DNA of 64,000 nt, taken from the NCBI GenBank assembly GCA_022575985.1, contig JAKSXM010000014.1, positions 4,898,001-4,962,000 of the forward strand. Reading direction: 5' to 3'. The DNA comes from Anagrus nilaparvatae (taxonomy: Eukaryota; Arthropoda; Insecta; Hymenoptera; Mymaridae). This document shows positions 31,894 through 44,522 of this stretch, piece by piece (position 1 is the stretch's first letter; each line of letters starts with the position of its first letter). Below the pieces are notes generated by a model. It had not been told where the DNA came from. It did no database searches and worked only from the letters and a program-made list of their open reading frames with translations. Made by a program: the position numbers and the translations under genes.

Positions 31894-32429
31894 TTTTTAA
31901 CATGGAACATGTTCATTGGATGGGGTATTTGAAAAAGTTTGGCTCGGCAGGTGGGGGGTGAAAAAGTGACATTTTAAGGGGGGGGATGTACTTAAAATAT
32001 TTTCGATTGAGGGACATAGAATGCTTAACTAAAGATAGTTAAACATTCTATGTCCCTCAATCATAATTTGAAGTGGGAGTCAGGACCTGATAAGGCCCTA
32101 ATAACAATAACAATTTAGAATACTTTGAGTTTATGGACTTCTAAACCCAAACTACTTTAATTCCCTAAGCCTGAATTACTCTAAGTCCCAAATCGATATT
32201 ATTCTAAATCCATAAACCTGTATTATCCTTAGTCCTTAATTCCTGTTTTCAAAGTCTCCTAATTATTCTGTGTATTATTTGACCCCCCCCTTAAATAGGA
32301 CAAATTTGACCCCCCCCCCATAAATAGGATAAATTTGACTACCCCCTCTAAATAGGACAAATTTGAACACCCCTTTAATTTTCAAGTTCTGAAGTACCCC
32401 CTCCCTATAAATATGTTCCATGTTAAAAA
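31894..32429. mobile_element. Inverted-repeat element with internal hairpin and C-rich repeats
   Basis: Ends TTTTTAACATGGAACAT on the left and ATGTTCCATGTTAAAAA on the right (31894 and 32429), an inverted repeat of at least 17 bp. The right half has four units of the type GACCCCCCCCTTAAATAGGACAAATTT (32280-32370); the left half has the corresponding G runs (31951-31986). A near-perfect 56-nt hairpin lies at 32006-32061. The target duplication is unclear. Confidence 0.75.
32006..32061. repeat. 56-nt hairpin, 18-bp perfect stem
   Basis: ATTGAGGGACATAGAATG (32006-32023) is the exact inverse of 32044-32061. A further inner TTAACT/AGTTAA pairing leaves a tiny loop. It may be the tips of an inner inverted repeat or a small RNA-like hairpin. 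Confidence 0.85.
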
Positions 32430-34666
32430 TGATTTAGCAGAAGTTATATACTAATTTAAATACTAATAGAAACTTTTAGTGTAGAAGTCCTCCTAATAGT
32501 GAAAGTAGTATAAAGACAATAATAATAGTAATAGAATTAATAATAGCAATGTTATTGTTTTTTATAGTGCTTTCTCCAATAGACCTAATCCACTGTTATT
32601 CATGTTAATCAAGGGAATAGAATGTTTTCGGGGTGGTCTAATTAAGGTGAATAAGGGTAGCAAGCAAATAAAACATTTTATTTGCTTAGATAATAATGTG
32701 CAGCGTATGCATTTAACAATAAAATAATTAAAAATAGATTAACTAGAATAGCGCAATATCTGTATAATTTAAATAGCAAAATATGAATTTAAGTTATATA
32801 TATAATTTCAATACATACATATTAAATAAAATGTTAACTAATACACGCAAATAAAATTTATATAAAAAGTAGGGATAAAACAATTCCCACTCAATTAAAA
32901 TCAAAATATTCACAATATATGTAAATAAGTCTATTACGCAACTATAATAAGAGAAGGAACGCCGGGACCTTACAAAACTGAGGTGATCTAGGTGATCTAA
33001 TAAATCGATACACGAAATATTATTATTGGGGGAATAACTCTCTTAAGAGCAACTTAAAAATATAAAGAACTCGCTTCGCGTCTCTCTCATTATAAGCATA
33101 ATAGACTTATAAATTTTAATAAAAATATTAATTTGAACTTAGAATATTTTTGAGATATCTAAGGGGACTTAGTTATCTTTAATTAAATTAGAGAACTTAA
33201 ACTTTTTCCTTATTTTTATTTCTTTTTATGTTTCGAAAATTATAATTTAAAATTTTTCTTTTTTTTTTAATTTTAATTTATTTAAATAAAATAAATTTCT
33301 TTTTTTTTACATTTAATAAAGCTCGTACTTATTCGTCCAGAAAGTCCTTATTAATTTAAATAAATGATATGATGCATGTAATTGAACATAAATAAAATAA
33401 ATAAAGTTTTTAAATATTTTTTTTTTTTTTAATTAATTCAAATCAATTATGTTCGAAGTTGGATGCTATAAGTAGGGGTTGCCACATGTAACGTTAATTG
33501 GGCAAAGCGTCCCAATTGATTTTGGAAAATGAACTTTTCGATTTGACCTTGAGGCTGTCGGAAGGTTTCATCCGAACTAACCCTGAGAAGCGTCTCTCTG
33601 AGATCATAAATTAATATTAACTAACCTACTAATTTATTTTTGAATTTGGTATATTAGTTACTAACATTAGTCGTATGTGATCTGAGGTAAGGCATAAAGT
33701 CCAAACCTCTGATTATACATTAAAGAATTGAATAAACTTGTCTTAGTAGTCACTTACAACCAACGCATATAATTTAATGAGAGCATAACGTCTCAAGTTG
33801 AACCTTGCTTTGGACTTTAGTCATACGACCTATCCTATTACAATAAGTTTAGGTGCATGATAATTAATTATATAATTCCATTTCAGGAGTAACAAATAAA
33901 TTAAATAGTGTTCAAAGCAAATTATAATTAAAGTTGTAGCGATAAGTCTCGAGTGAATTTCGGTATAAAAGTGAGCCGTTTTACCCCGTGTAAACGTGCA
34001 CGTTGCAAATAGGTTAACAGCATTAAGTTTATTCATTAAGTTTAAAAAAAAAAACTAGCTTATATAAATATAAATAGCAAAATTAATTAAAAAAAAAAAA
34101 CATTTGTTTTTAAAATAATATTTTACACTTGTTTTTAATTTTAATTGGCCAAAAATTTGTCTATGATATGAAAAATCCTATATATATTAAAATGAAATAA
34201 TTAGAAAAATTTTATTATTTTGGATTTTACTCAATATCCATTTATGAAGAATTGTATGGACGAAAATAAATGAAAGCAGTGTAAGTACTAATATAGGGTT
34301 AATTTAAATTTAAAAAAATAAAATAAAATATATAACAAGATTTTAGTTTGTTTGCTTAATTTAAATTTTGACCCGAGAAATGAAAAATTATTAAAAGAAA
34401 GAATGTGAGTTCGGTTTGTAGGCAAATTTATTTTTAAGTAACGAAGAAAAGAAAACTAGTTATTTCAATGTCTTTAAAGCATGCAAATGATAAGTAATTT
34501 ATATAAATAAATGTACATCACTTTTGTTAATGTTAAATATCAGTTTTTTATTTCTTAAATTATTTTTATGTTTTTATTTTTTTTATGGCATTTCAAACAA
34601 GGAATCTTTTTTGCGAAATAAACAAATCTTTTATCTTTACTTTATATACAAAGGAGTTAAAACTGA
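32430..34666. other. No gene recognised
   Basis: AT-rich. 33470-33830 is less biased and begins near TGTAACGTTAATTGGGC (33487), which recalls the start of some Gypsy LTRs, but no second copy or target duplication is seen. A short direct repeat 'ggtgatcta' occurs at 32983-32999. Confidence 0.45.
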
Positions 34667-34669
34667 TTA

Positions 34670-35624
34670 CACAGCTGCACAAAAAAAAAAAGTTCTGATC
34701 CTGTAACTAGACCTACCTACGGGTAAGTTTTTCGATGTCCTAAAACCGAATCTGAAGTCAGAATTTAGCCTACACCCTCAGATTTTGCCCCACCTACCCC
34801 CAGCTACCCCCATCCACCCTCTAAACCACCCCAAAAATCAAATATTTTACTATGTCCAAAAGTTAAAAATAAAATAACTTAAATTACGTATTTTGATGTC
34901 CTAAAACCGAATCTGAAGTCAGAATTTAACCTGCAACCTCAGATTTTGCCCCAGCTACCCCCAGCTACCCTAATTTATAACTTTTGCACAAAGTAAAATA
35001 TTCACCTTCTGGGGCAGTTTAGAGGGTGATTGGGGTAGCTGGGGCAAAAACCAAGGGTGATAGGTAAATTCTGACTTGAAATTCGTTTTTAGAACATCAA
35101 AATACGTAAATAAGGTACTTTTATTTTTATCTTTTGGACAAAGTAAAATATTTGCTTTTTGTGGCGGTTTAGAGGGTGGCTGGGGGTAGCTGGGGCAAAA
35201 TCTGAGGGTGTAGGCTGAATTCTGACGTCAAATTCGGTTTTAGGACCTCAAAATACGTTACTAACGTACTTTAATTTTTAACTTTTGGACATAGTAAAAT
35301 ATTTGATTTTTGGGGTGGTTTAGAGGGTGGCTGGGGGTAGCTGGGGGTAGCTGGGGCAAAATCTGAAGGTGTAGGCTAAATTCTGACTTCAGATTCGGTT
35401 TTAGGACACAAAAATACGTAACTAATGTACATTTATTTTTAACTTTTGGACGTAGTGAAATATGTGCTTTTTGGGCGGTTTAGAGGGTGGCTGGGGGTAG
35501 CTGGGAAAAAATCTGAGGGTTTAGGCTACATTCTGATTTCAGATTCGATTTTAGGACATCGAAAAACTTACCTGTAGGTAGGTCTAGTTACAGGATCAGA
35601 ACTTTTTTTTTTTGTGCAGCTGTG
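34670..35624. mobile_element. Modular foldback MITE with TTA target duplication (Harbinger-like)
   Basis: 955 bp flanked by TTA (34667-34669, 35625-35627), the usual TWA-type duplication of PIF/Harbinger elements. The TIR starts CACAGCTGCACAAAAAAAAA and extends past 60 bp with few mismatches. The arms are built from units of about 155 bp containing CCTAAAACCGAATCTGAAGT and CAGCTACCCCCAGC-type repeats: two units on the left and four inverted units on the right (near 35030, 35190, 35345, 35495). Non-coding. Superfamily assignment rests on 3 bp only. Confidence 0.82.
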
Positions 35625-35627
35625 TTA

Positions 35628-37115
35628 TTATTATATCTATATAGCATCTCTTTCTATTCAACCGATTAAAAGAAAAATTTTAGACCTTTTGGTATTTCAA
35701 TATTATATGAACAAGCTTGTCAACGAATTTACACACAATCATTCCCACACACACTCACTTGAAACATATATATATATATCTTATCCCATAGAATAAAACT
35801 TTTTACAATTAACATTAATTTGTAGCTGAACTTCTCCTGTAGTAAATCAATCCCATTAGTTCAGTAGCGTTTTGGTTTATGGCTATATAATATCTCTTTC
35901 TTAGAATACACAACCTTCTAACGGGCAATACCCTGCGTTGAGCTTTGTTGTGGTTCAATACTTAACTTAAGACTGGATGTTGGTCATTCCAATCAATGCG
36001 ATGAATCCTACTGCAATGTACTTGAGGGACTCTGATATAGACGGGCCAGTCCTTATGTTCCTTCGTTGTAAATAAAGTTATCGAGTCCCTTTTAACAAAT
36101 GAGAGGATGATCTGCAGATGTTAGCTTTTGAAGAATCCAGTCTTTTGTTAGGTTGTTGTCCACTTCTTCACCCAGCATATACCGCTATGAACCAAATCAA
36201 TTATAAATACTTGTCTTATTTTTTAATAACTTAAGGCATAATAATATCCTTTTTTTTGTAATATATTCTAGTCAATAACATTTAATTTTTATAACTTATA
36301 TAATTTTCTGGAGCACATGCTCCTTTTAGGTTGATTTTTCTTATTTAATATTTTCACTTACCCCTTATCGGGCGTAGTCTTTCTTATATTTTAATTGATC
36401 GTTGTACAATTAATTAGAGATGGAACAGCAGTTAATGGATTATTAATTTAAACAACTTGTCCTTATAATAAAATAACTAAATCCAATTATTATAAATAAA
36501 TTTTTATCCATCCATGCTCTCCGGTATCTAACCTTACATGAGAAAAAACTCGAAAGTTAAATGACTTAACAAAAAACCGGCATTACCGACAAAATTTACG
36601 AAAGGCGCGATTATTTAAAAAATGAAATTATGATCCTTACAGCAGTTTTAAATTAATCCTTAAAGAAATACTACCAGCCAATTTTTTTATTTTTAAAAAA
36701 TAGTAAAATGATTTTGAGAAATCAATCTCAGAAGTTAGTAATCGAAAAGGTAAAAAATTTTATTTTTTTTTCACTAAAACCTATTTTTTTCAGGATCTAA
36801 AAGGTCTTTTGAGACAAGCTCTAGTGCAAATTATTCCTTGAAAAAAATGCTTTCAATTTAACGTTTTTTTTTTTAATTTGAGCTCACGGTTTAGAGTTAC
36901 AACTGTTTAAAGCTAAGAAGTTCAAAATTTAAAAACTCAAAATGTGGTCATTTTCATCACTTTAAAATCGATTGTATCAAAATGTAAAAATCCAATGGCT
37001 TTCTATTTATTAAACGATTTTTTAAAGAAACTTTTGTTTGGTTTTTTATTTAATGCATTCATTAAAGAGAAATAGAAAAAAATTACTTAGAACCAATTTT
37101 TTTTATTTTTTCATA
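35628..37115. other. No gene recognised
   Basis: 35825-36200 is less AT-rich and could be a heavily mutated element, but translations of both strands give stops every few dozen codons and no motif I recognise. A short TATATATATA run lies near 35768. The rest is AT-rich. Confidence 0.45.
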
Positions 37116-38395
37116 CATAACACAGCCGACATCTATATTTTATTTTTTTGTTTTTTAGATACGTAAAACTTCCAACAGTGTAATCTTAAATTTTAAAAAT
37201 TTTATCAGATTGTAGACAGCCAATATGAATTTCACTATGCAATATTTTTTTTTTCATAACTAGGACAGCCGACATCTAAATTATTTTTTTTTTCAATATG
37301 AATTAGCCAACAATATAGAAGCACTGAAATTATAAGATAAACATTTTTAGATTTTTCATATTATAAACCACCAAAATATATTTAACGACCGGATGAAATT
37401 TTTTTAATTTTTTACTTTTTCATAATTAGGACAGACGACCTAACCTAAACTTACTACAAGGTGAATTTTTTACATATATAAACCCACCGAAACTCTAAAA
37501 TAAAAATTATTATTTTTTTCATATTACGTACAGCAAAAATATATTTTATTTTCATATTTGGGACAGCCGACATCTATATTTTATTTTTTTGTTTTTTTGA
37601 TACGTAAATCTGCCAACAGTGTAAACTGAAATTTTAGAAATTTTATCAGATTAAGACAGCCAATATGAATTTCACTATGAAGTAATTTTTTTTTGTTTGA
37701 TTTTTTCATAACTAGGACAGCCGACATCTAGATTATTTTTTTCTAAAAAAAATTAATAAACGGGTATATTTTGCTAAATTCAATACAAATATTTAAATGC
37801 TATAATTGCAGAAAAACATTGAAATTACAAATTTACTACAGGCTACTGATATTCAAAAAAATTTAAAGTTGCGTATATTTTTCTAAATTCAATACGTATA
37901 TTTCAATGCTATCATTGCAAAAAAACATTTGAAATAATAACATTTCTATAAAACAGGACACGATTCAAAATATTTTTGCGGCGTATTTTCTGCTAAATTC
38001 AATACTAATATTTCAATACTATCATTGCATAAAAATATTTGAAATTACAATATTTCTATAAAACAAGACGGAATTCGAAAAGATTTTATAGGGGTATATT
38101 TAGCTATATTCAATAAAAATATTTCAATGCTATCATTGAATAAAAACATTTGGAATTACAAGATTTCTATAAAACAGGACAATATTCAAATACACGTAAG
38201 TGGTATATTCTGCTAAAATCAATACTAATATTTAAATGCATTAATTGCATTTAAATAAAAACATTAAAATTACAAATTTACTATGAAACAGGCTGCTGCT
38301 ATTCGAAAAAAAATTTAAAGTGGCGTATATTTTTCTAAATTCAATACATTTATTTCAATGTTATCATTGCATAAAAACTTTTTAAATAATAACAT

Positions 38396-38779
38396 TTATA
38401 CATTAGTAACATAGAATAATATCATTATTTATACACAATTAGACGTGGAAAACATCAAATACTAATAGTGCTTTTAAATCCTTCAATAAGCGTGAGCATT
38501 AGCATATAATATTTTATTATTCAATTTTCTCATTCTTCCATGGCTTTGAAACAAAAAAAAAGGTACAAAAGCACGCTTATTCAAAAGTTAAGAATGGGTA
38601 TTATCGATTTTTCTAGGCATAGTTTTTATATTTAGGAGAGGGGATTGAACCTATGTTATATACAATGGTGCTATGGGGTTGGCGTTTTATTGTCAGAATT
38701 CAAAAGTCCTATAGAAATTTGATCTTGTTACACGTGTACCTGTATAAATAATGATAAATTCTTTATCACTAATGTATAA
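38396..38779. mobile_element. 384-bp MITE inside the satellite
   Basis: The left end TTATACATTAGT with 'atatcattatttatacac' is inverted at the right end ('gtataaataatgataaa...actaatgtataa'), an imperfect TIR of about 45 bp. It interrupts a satellite unit. The target duplication is not clear. Non-coding. Confidence 0.6.
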
Positions 38780-38852
38780 AAAACATACTTAGACGAGGTA
38801 AAGAATATTTACTCATCCTCCAGGCATGTTAATACATTTATTTCAATACTAT

Positions 38853-39320
38853 CATTGATAACCCGTAAAAAGGGGTAGTTTTTTCCTATTTAAGGGTGTT
38901 TCCCGATTTTTTGCCAAATTTGGGCCCCGAATTCGGATTCAGCGACCAAAAAAACCTGCAGTAAGCCTTTTCTCAAGCCGGTTATTGGTGCCAGATTCCC
39001 TTTCAAGTAATATTTCTGATTTTGACCATTTTAAACCTTCCAGGGCCCGACTCCCTCCTTAAAACCCCAGATACCAAAAAATTTCAAATGTAAACCTCGT
39101 ACGTTTTGGCTTTATCTAAAATATTAGACTATTCCGAGGTGTCTTAACTCCACTTTTTTTTTGCCCAAAATTGGACAACTTTAGCAACTCATAACTTTTT
39201 TCAATACCGCTGGCGAAAAAAACTTTTCATGGAAGGTTATTACGTTGTGGTGTTTTCTACGTCTGAACGAAAATTCAAGTGTCTTAAATACAGGCACACT
39301 TTACCATAGTTATCTCTTAA
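38853..39320. repeat. Foreign repeat segment within the satellite
   Basis: The satellite unit is interrupted at 'actatcattg' and resumes at 'atatattctgctaaaat'. The inserted 470 bp is less AT-rich and holds GAATTCGGATTCAGCGACC followed by AAAAAAACC, a motif related to repeats near 52.7, 57.4 and 57.55 kb. No TIR or coding frame found. Confidence 0.5.
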
Positions 39321-40377
39321 TCTATATATTCTGCTAAAATAAATACTAATATTTAAATGATACAAATGCATAAAAACATTGAAATTACATCTGTTCTATA
39401 AAACAGGCTACTGTTATTCGATAAAAATTTAGAGTGGCGTATATTTTGCTAAATTCAATACATATATTTTACTGTTATCATTGCATAAAAACATTTGAAA
39501 TAACAATATTTCTATAAAATAGGATCGGATTCGAAACTATTTTTGCGGTGTATATTCTGCTAAATTCAATAGTAATATTTCTATAAAACATTTTATAAAA
39601 TTGAAATTACAAATTTACTATAAAACAGGCTATTGCTATTCGAAAAAAATTTAAATTGACGTATATTTTGCTAAATTCAATACATATATTTTGATGCTAT
39701 CATTGCATAAAAGCATTTAAAATAACAATATTTCTATAAAACAGGATCCGATTCGAAAATATTTAATTGGCGTATGTATATTTTGCTAAATTCAATATAA
39801 ATATTTTAATGCTATCATTGCATAAAAACATTTGAAATTACAACATTTCTATAAAACAAGACAATTTTCAAAAACAAGTAAGTGGCGTATATTTTTCTAA
39901 ATTCAATACTATCAAATATTTCAATGCTATCATTCCATAAAAACATTTGAAATAATAACATTTCTATAAAACAGGATACGATTCAAAAATATTTTTGCAG
40001 TGTAAATTCTGCTAAAATCAATGCTAATATTTAAATGATACAAATGCAAAAAAACATTGAAATTACAACTGTTCTATAAAACAGGCTACTGTTATTCGAT
40101 AAAAATTTAGAGTGGCGTATATTTTGCTAAATTCAATACATTAATTTCAATGCTATGATTGCATAAAAACATTTGAAATAATAACATTTTTATAAAACAG
40201 GATCTCATTCGAAAATATTTTTGCGGTGTATATTTTGCTAAATAAATATAAATATTTTAATGCTATTATTGCATAAAAACATTTGAAATTACAACATTTC
40301 TATGGAAAAAACAAGACGGAATTCGAAAACATTTAAGTGGTGTATATTTTGCTAATCTAAATATAAATATTTTAATA

Positions 40378-41185
40378 ATGCTATCATTGCAAAATATTAT
40401 TGCAAAATCAAAACAGAGAATTTACTTTCTAAAAAAAATAATGAAAAAATTCAATAATATAGACACATTAAAATTATTTTACAATTCAAATATTAAATCT
40501 ATTCTAATGTATGGGTCCATAATTTGGTCCCCTCAGACACAAGAAAAAATATATGAACTTGAAAAAGTCCAACATCAAATACTTAGAATATTTGCATATA
40601 GACAGAATATTGAGTTTGATTATTTTGATCATGACTATAAAGATTTGTACATTAAATTTAAAATTGATAACTTAGAATCTGCTAGAGAAATAGCTGATCT
40701 AAAATTTTTATATAAATTAATAAATAACATAACTATTTGTAGTGAAATAAGATCAGTTATTGATTTTTATATACCAAAGAGAGATGGTCTCAGACAAAGA
40801 AACTTAACTTTCACTATTCCTGTAGAATTTAAAAATAGTAGAAAGACGTCATCAATACTAAGAATCTTAGAAAATTATAATGCAAATAATAAAAATATTG
40901 ATATCACTAATAATAGTGAAATAAGCTTTTATAAAAGCTTAAATATTCATATATCTAAATTTATTTAAAATTTTTTCTTATTATTATTTTTTGGTTATAC
41001 ATTTACTTTTATTTATATGTATGAATTATAATTTTTTCTTTTCATAAGTAAAGTGAGATAATTTGTAACACTTTATTTATTTTCGTAATCTTTTAAATAT
41101 TAATTTTAATTTTTTATAATGAAATGTAAAGGGTTCGTCCCGTAAATTTGTTTAATAAATAAAAAAAAATAAAAATAAAAAAAAT
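40378..41185 (+). mobile_element. LINE 3' end inserted in the satellite (ORF2 C-terminus)
   Basis: The 196-residue frame at 40378-40968 is the C-terminal part of a jockey/CR1-type ORF2 after the RT: 'LFYNSNIKSILMYGSIIWSP' is the typical 'L...I.S.L.YGS.IW' block, and 'LEKVQHQILRIFAYR' the following 'QN..LR' block. The first codons come from satellite DNA; LINE sequence starts near 40390. RT itself is missing (5' truncation). The 3' UTR ends in an A-rich tail at about 41160-41195 and the satellite resumes with 'aaacatttgaaattac', so the insertion site is exact to within a few bases. Confidence 0.82.
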
Positions 41186-41786
41186 AAAATAAAAACATTT
41201 GAAATTACAACATTTCTATAAAACAAGACAATTTTTAAAAACACGTAAGTGGAGTTTATTCTGCTAAATTCAATACTAATATTTTAATGTTATCATTGCA
41301 TAAAAAGAATTGAAATTACAATTTTAAAAATTGTATATATTCTGCTGCATTCAATGCTATTATTATAAATTTTCTAAGAAACGGGAAACTATACGAAAAA
41401 AAATTAAATTGAGGTATAGTTTCTGCTAAATTCAATACTAATTTTTTAATGCTATCTTTGCATAAAAATAGTTGAAATAACATTTCAATAAAAGTATGTA
41501 TTTTTGGTTTAATTCTTTCAATAAAGTGAAAACTAAAGAATACCATTTAGTGAAATTTTTGGAATTTTTTATTTTTTCATGTATAGAACAGCCGATATCT
41601 ATTTTTCTATTTAATGAAATTTTTTGAGTTTCTTTATATATAAAACACCTGATCTTTATAGATTGATATTTTTGAAGTTTTTTCATGTCGTAGATAGACA
41701 ATGTGATATTTTCTATGAAGTTAAATTTTTTGAATTTTTCATGTAAATTTTGTATATTTTTTCGCATATTATTTTTCTATGTTTTA

Positions 41787-42490
41787 GAGTAGTGGGAACG
41801 TCTGCTTCTCTTAAACAAAGAATTAATAAAAATCCCCACTCTTTAATAAATTATGCATTACCAAAAAGGGCAAGGTTCCCCGATTTTCATGGTGCTTATA
41901 AGGACTGGCCCCGGAGGAACATTCGGTCAGTTTTTTATTTAAATTTACTCCACACGTAGCGTCCCTACGGTGTTTTTCTCTTTCTATTTTTACCATATTC
42001 CGCTTGGGCCAGTCTTTATCAGTCTTTATCAATCTTTATCAATCTTTATCAATAAAATTTATTTAAATTTATAAAAATTTATAATAATTTATTAAACTAT
42101 TTTTAATTATTGTGTAAACATTCTCTAATTAATAAATATTATTTCAAACTATTTCGTTTTCTTGTGAAATTTATTGTAATCAACTGTAATCAAAGTAAGT
42201 AAATCAATGTTATTAATTATCATAATTTATTAATCCATAAACCACAGTAATTAGAACCCTAAAATTAATTCAATAATTAACCCTTATTTAATTTGGGTTT
42301 TCCAGGAATATATAATATAATTAATTACTCAATAAATAATACTCATTAAGTAACATATAGAAATTAGTTTTAAAGCTAATTTTCAATTAAAATAATATAT
42401 GTAATTTTTATGGTTGAATCCTTAAAAATAATAATTTTCTTTACCATTAACATTACATATGAAAAATGGCGCCCAAATAGTAGGCCTAAT
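41787..42490 (+). mobile_element. Possible solo LTR or LTR plus primer-binding site
   Basis: Weakly supported. At 42466 the sequence TGGCGCCCAAATAGTAGG resembles a retroviral/Gypsy-type primer-binding site (TGGCGCCC...). It lies nine bases after ...CATTACA, a plausible LTR end. The preceding 670 bp begin at the satellite boundary, include a less AT-rich part (41787-42000) and a decanucleotide repeat CAATCTTTAT (x4, 42011-42050). No gag follows and no second LTR was found. A 69-codon frame at 41750-41959 crosses it without known motif. Confidence 0.3.
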
Positions 42491-43060
42491 TACTGGTTCA
42501 TGGATGAATATTAAATGAAATTGTATAAAATAAGTAATTTCTTATCTGCATGAGCTATTCCAATTAAGTAAAATTTGACATTAAGCAAAAACCTTTTTAA
42601 AATAAATTTTAATGTTTTAATTTTATTTAAAATAATATACTTAAAAAATAATATAATTAAAATAATAAATAATGACTGTAAAAATTTGTCACGTGTGTGC
42701 GGTTACAATATCGTTCTGTTTATTTTTAAAAACAAAATGTAAAAACGTGCATAATAAAATATTTTAATGTGAACTCTACTAGTAATAATTATGAGAAAAA
42801 TTCATGTCTAAATTAAACTAAAAACACGGACGTTTTCTTTTTTATAAAAATATTTATAGTTAGTATAATTATTATAACCTATAATATTCATTGCCACATG
42901 TAAATATTAGAAATTCATACTATTGCTATTCATTGTACTTGGCGGACTCTTACAAATTGTTGGAGGGTAATAACAGTGCATTCAATTACAAAAGTGCGAG
43001 TTTTAAATAATCAAAAAAGTTTTGAGACCTAGTGCATCATCCACTAGAAATTATATCACA
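42491..43060. other. No gene recognised
   Basis: AT-rich, with a less biased segment near 42925-43040 (TGTACTTGGCGGACTC...). No frame or repeat identified. Confidence 0.4.
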
Positions 43061-43100
43061 CATATATATATGTGTACACACATATATATATATATATATA
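43061..43100. repeat. (AT)/(CA) microsatellite
   Basis: CACATATATATATGTGTACACACATATATATATATATATA, a dyad-rich simple repeat directly before the dispersed repeat starting ACTAGC. Confidence 0.9.
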
Positions 43101-44400
43101 CTAGCAAAAGTTGGAGGGGGCGACTCCGCCCCCCCCCCTGTGTCACATTTACTTCTGTTTGTGTTGTTTCAAAAAATCATTTTTCATTGCAAATTTATAA
43201 TTATGCAAACACATTCAAACTATTCAGAGCAGCGTAGGTGAAACATTAATGAAAAATTATAGGCTCTGATTGATTCTCTAGTTATAATAGAGAAAATAAA
43301 AAAATTTAACAGAGTACGTATAAATTAGTGCAAAATCAAGTAATATAATATAATCAAGTAATATAATACCAATTGTGACAGTAAAATTTAATCATATTTT
43401 TTAGGTATTTCACTTTTCAAGCAAATTTTCAAAATATTTTATATATCCTAAAAATTGTAAAAATTGAATATCTCCAAAAGTAAGAAATCTGAGTCACAAA
43501 ACTATAGCCTATGTTATCCGAATACTTTTATTATTTATTATGACACTGGTTTCATGTCAAGTGGTTCGGCTGTTCTTGAGCCATTAGGGTACAGATTGAC
43601 AGACAGACAAATAAATTTTCAAATATATATAGTATATAGTAGTATATAGTATTAAGACATGTATATATAGATGGTTCTATTATAATTATTCTATTAATAA
43701 CAGGGAACTGGAAAGCCTCGGAAAGTGTTTTTGATGTATATAACTATACTTTAAATAAAGAAAGACTCTATGCACTTCAACGTAAAATTAAAAACCGTAT
43801 TCAAAATTTGACAATGTAAATTACAGGAAACTGGAAAGCCAAAACTTTTTTTTGTTTTTAATTTTGAAGAAATTTTCTTTTTGAGTCAAATTTAACTCAT
43901 TTTACGTATAAATTAGTGCCAAACCAATTACATTTATCACACTTTAAAGTACACACAGACACACAAATAAATTATTAAAAATAGAATAAAAATAAGAAAA
44001 TGAAAAAAATTTTTTTTACCATCTTCAAAAATATTTTATAAATTTTTAAAGATACCTCCGTTTTGAATAAAAATTTAGGAGAATACGTAAAAATGTGTGC
44101 CAAATCGAATACTACCAACTTGTGACAATAAAATTTGTCAATAGTCTCGAAATATTTCAATTTTTTTTTAAATTTTTAAAAATTTTATCAAGTTTAAAAT
44201 CACTGAAAATTAGATATCTCAAAAACTACGATAGCTGAACAGAAAATATATGGCCTATGTCACCCGCAGACTTTTTATCTTTATTTTGACACCGGTTTCA
44301 TGCCAATTGGTTCGGCGGTTCTTGCGTGATGAGTGGACAGACAGACAGACAGACAGACAAACAAATAAATTTTCAAATATATATAGTATTAAGATATATA
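43101..44400 (+). repeat. Two decayed copies of a dispersed element
   Basis: Each copy ends with the same block: 'gacactggtttcatg...ggttcggc.gttctt' then (GACA)n and 'aaataaattttcaaatatatatagta' (43540-43630 and 44288-44390). The first begins ACTAGCAAAAGTTGGAGGGGGC with a GGGGGCGACTCCGCCCCC hairpin (43116-43133). Such 'ggttc..cggttctt...gacagacagaca' ends are common 3' termini of degenerate LINE- or Helitron-related repeats in insects; the class is not decided. No coding frame survives. Confidence 0.55.
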
Positions 44401-44522
44401 TATTATTTTATTTTTGTACTTTGCACATTACACTGTAATATGTTGCATAACAATTCCATCTAGTGTTATCTTTTGTTAATATTTACTGTCTTTATTATAG
44501 TAACCTGCTTTATCATAATATA

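Larger units (their letters stand above)
37115..41765. repeat. Composite satellite array
   Basis: Two unit types. Outer units carry ACAGCCGACATCTA (37122, 37262, 37563, 37718; variant 41589), with a ~440-bp period on the left. Inner units of about 110-180 bp carry 'tattttgctaaattcaatac', 'caatgctatcattgcataaaaacatttgaaat' and 'ctataaaacaggat' and repeat about 20 times from 37760 to 40390, then again 41190-41500. Insertions inside: a MITE at 38396-38779, a different repeat at about 38853-39320, and a LINE end at 40390-41185. The outer type appears on both sides of the inner array. Confidence 0.85.

Noticed and set aside
33487..33830. Gypsy-like LTR beginning TGTAACG
   Set aside because: No second copy, target duplication or primer-binding site was found.
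35825..36200. Possible coding remnant in a less AT-rich stretch
   Set aside because: Translations on both strands are interrupted every few dozen codons and I recognise no motif.
41750..41959. 69-residue frame after a splice-acceptor-like TTTTAG
   Set aside because: No recognisable domain, and it overlaps the satellite boundary and a possible LTR.
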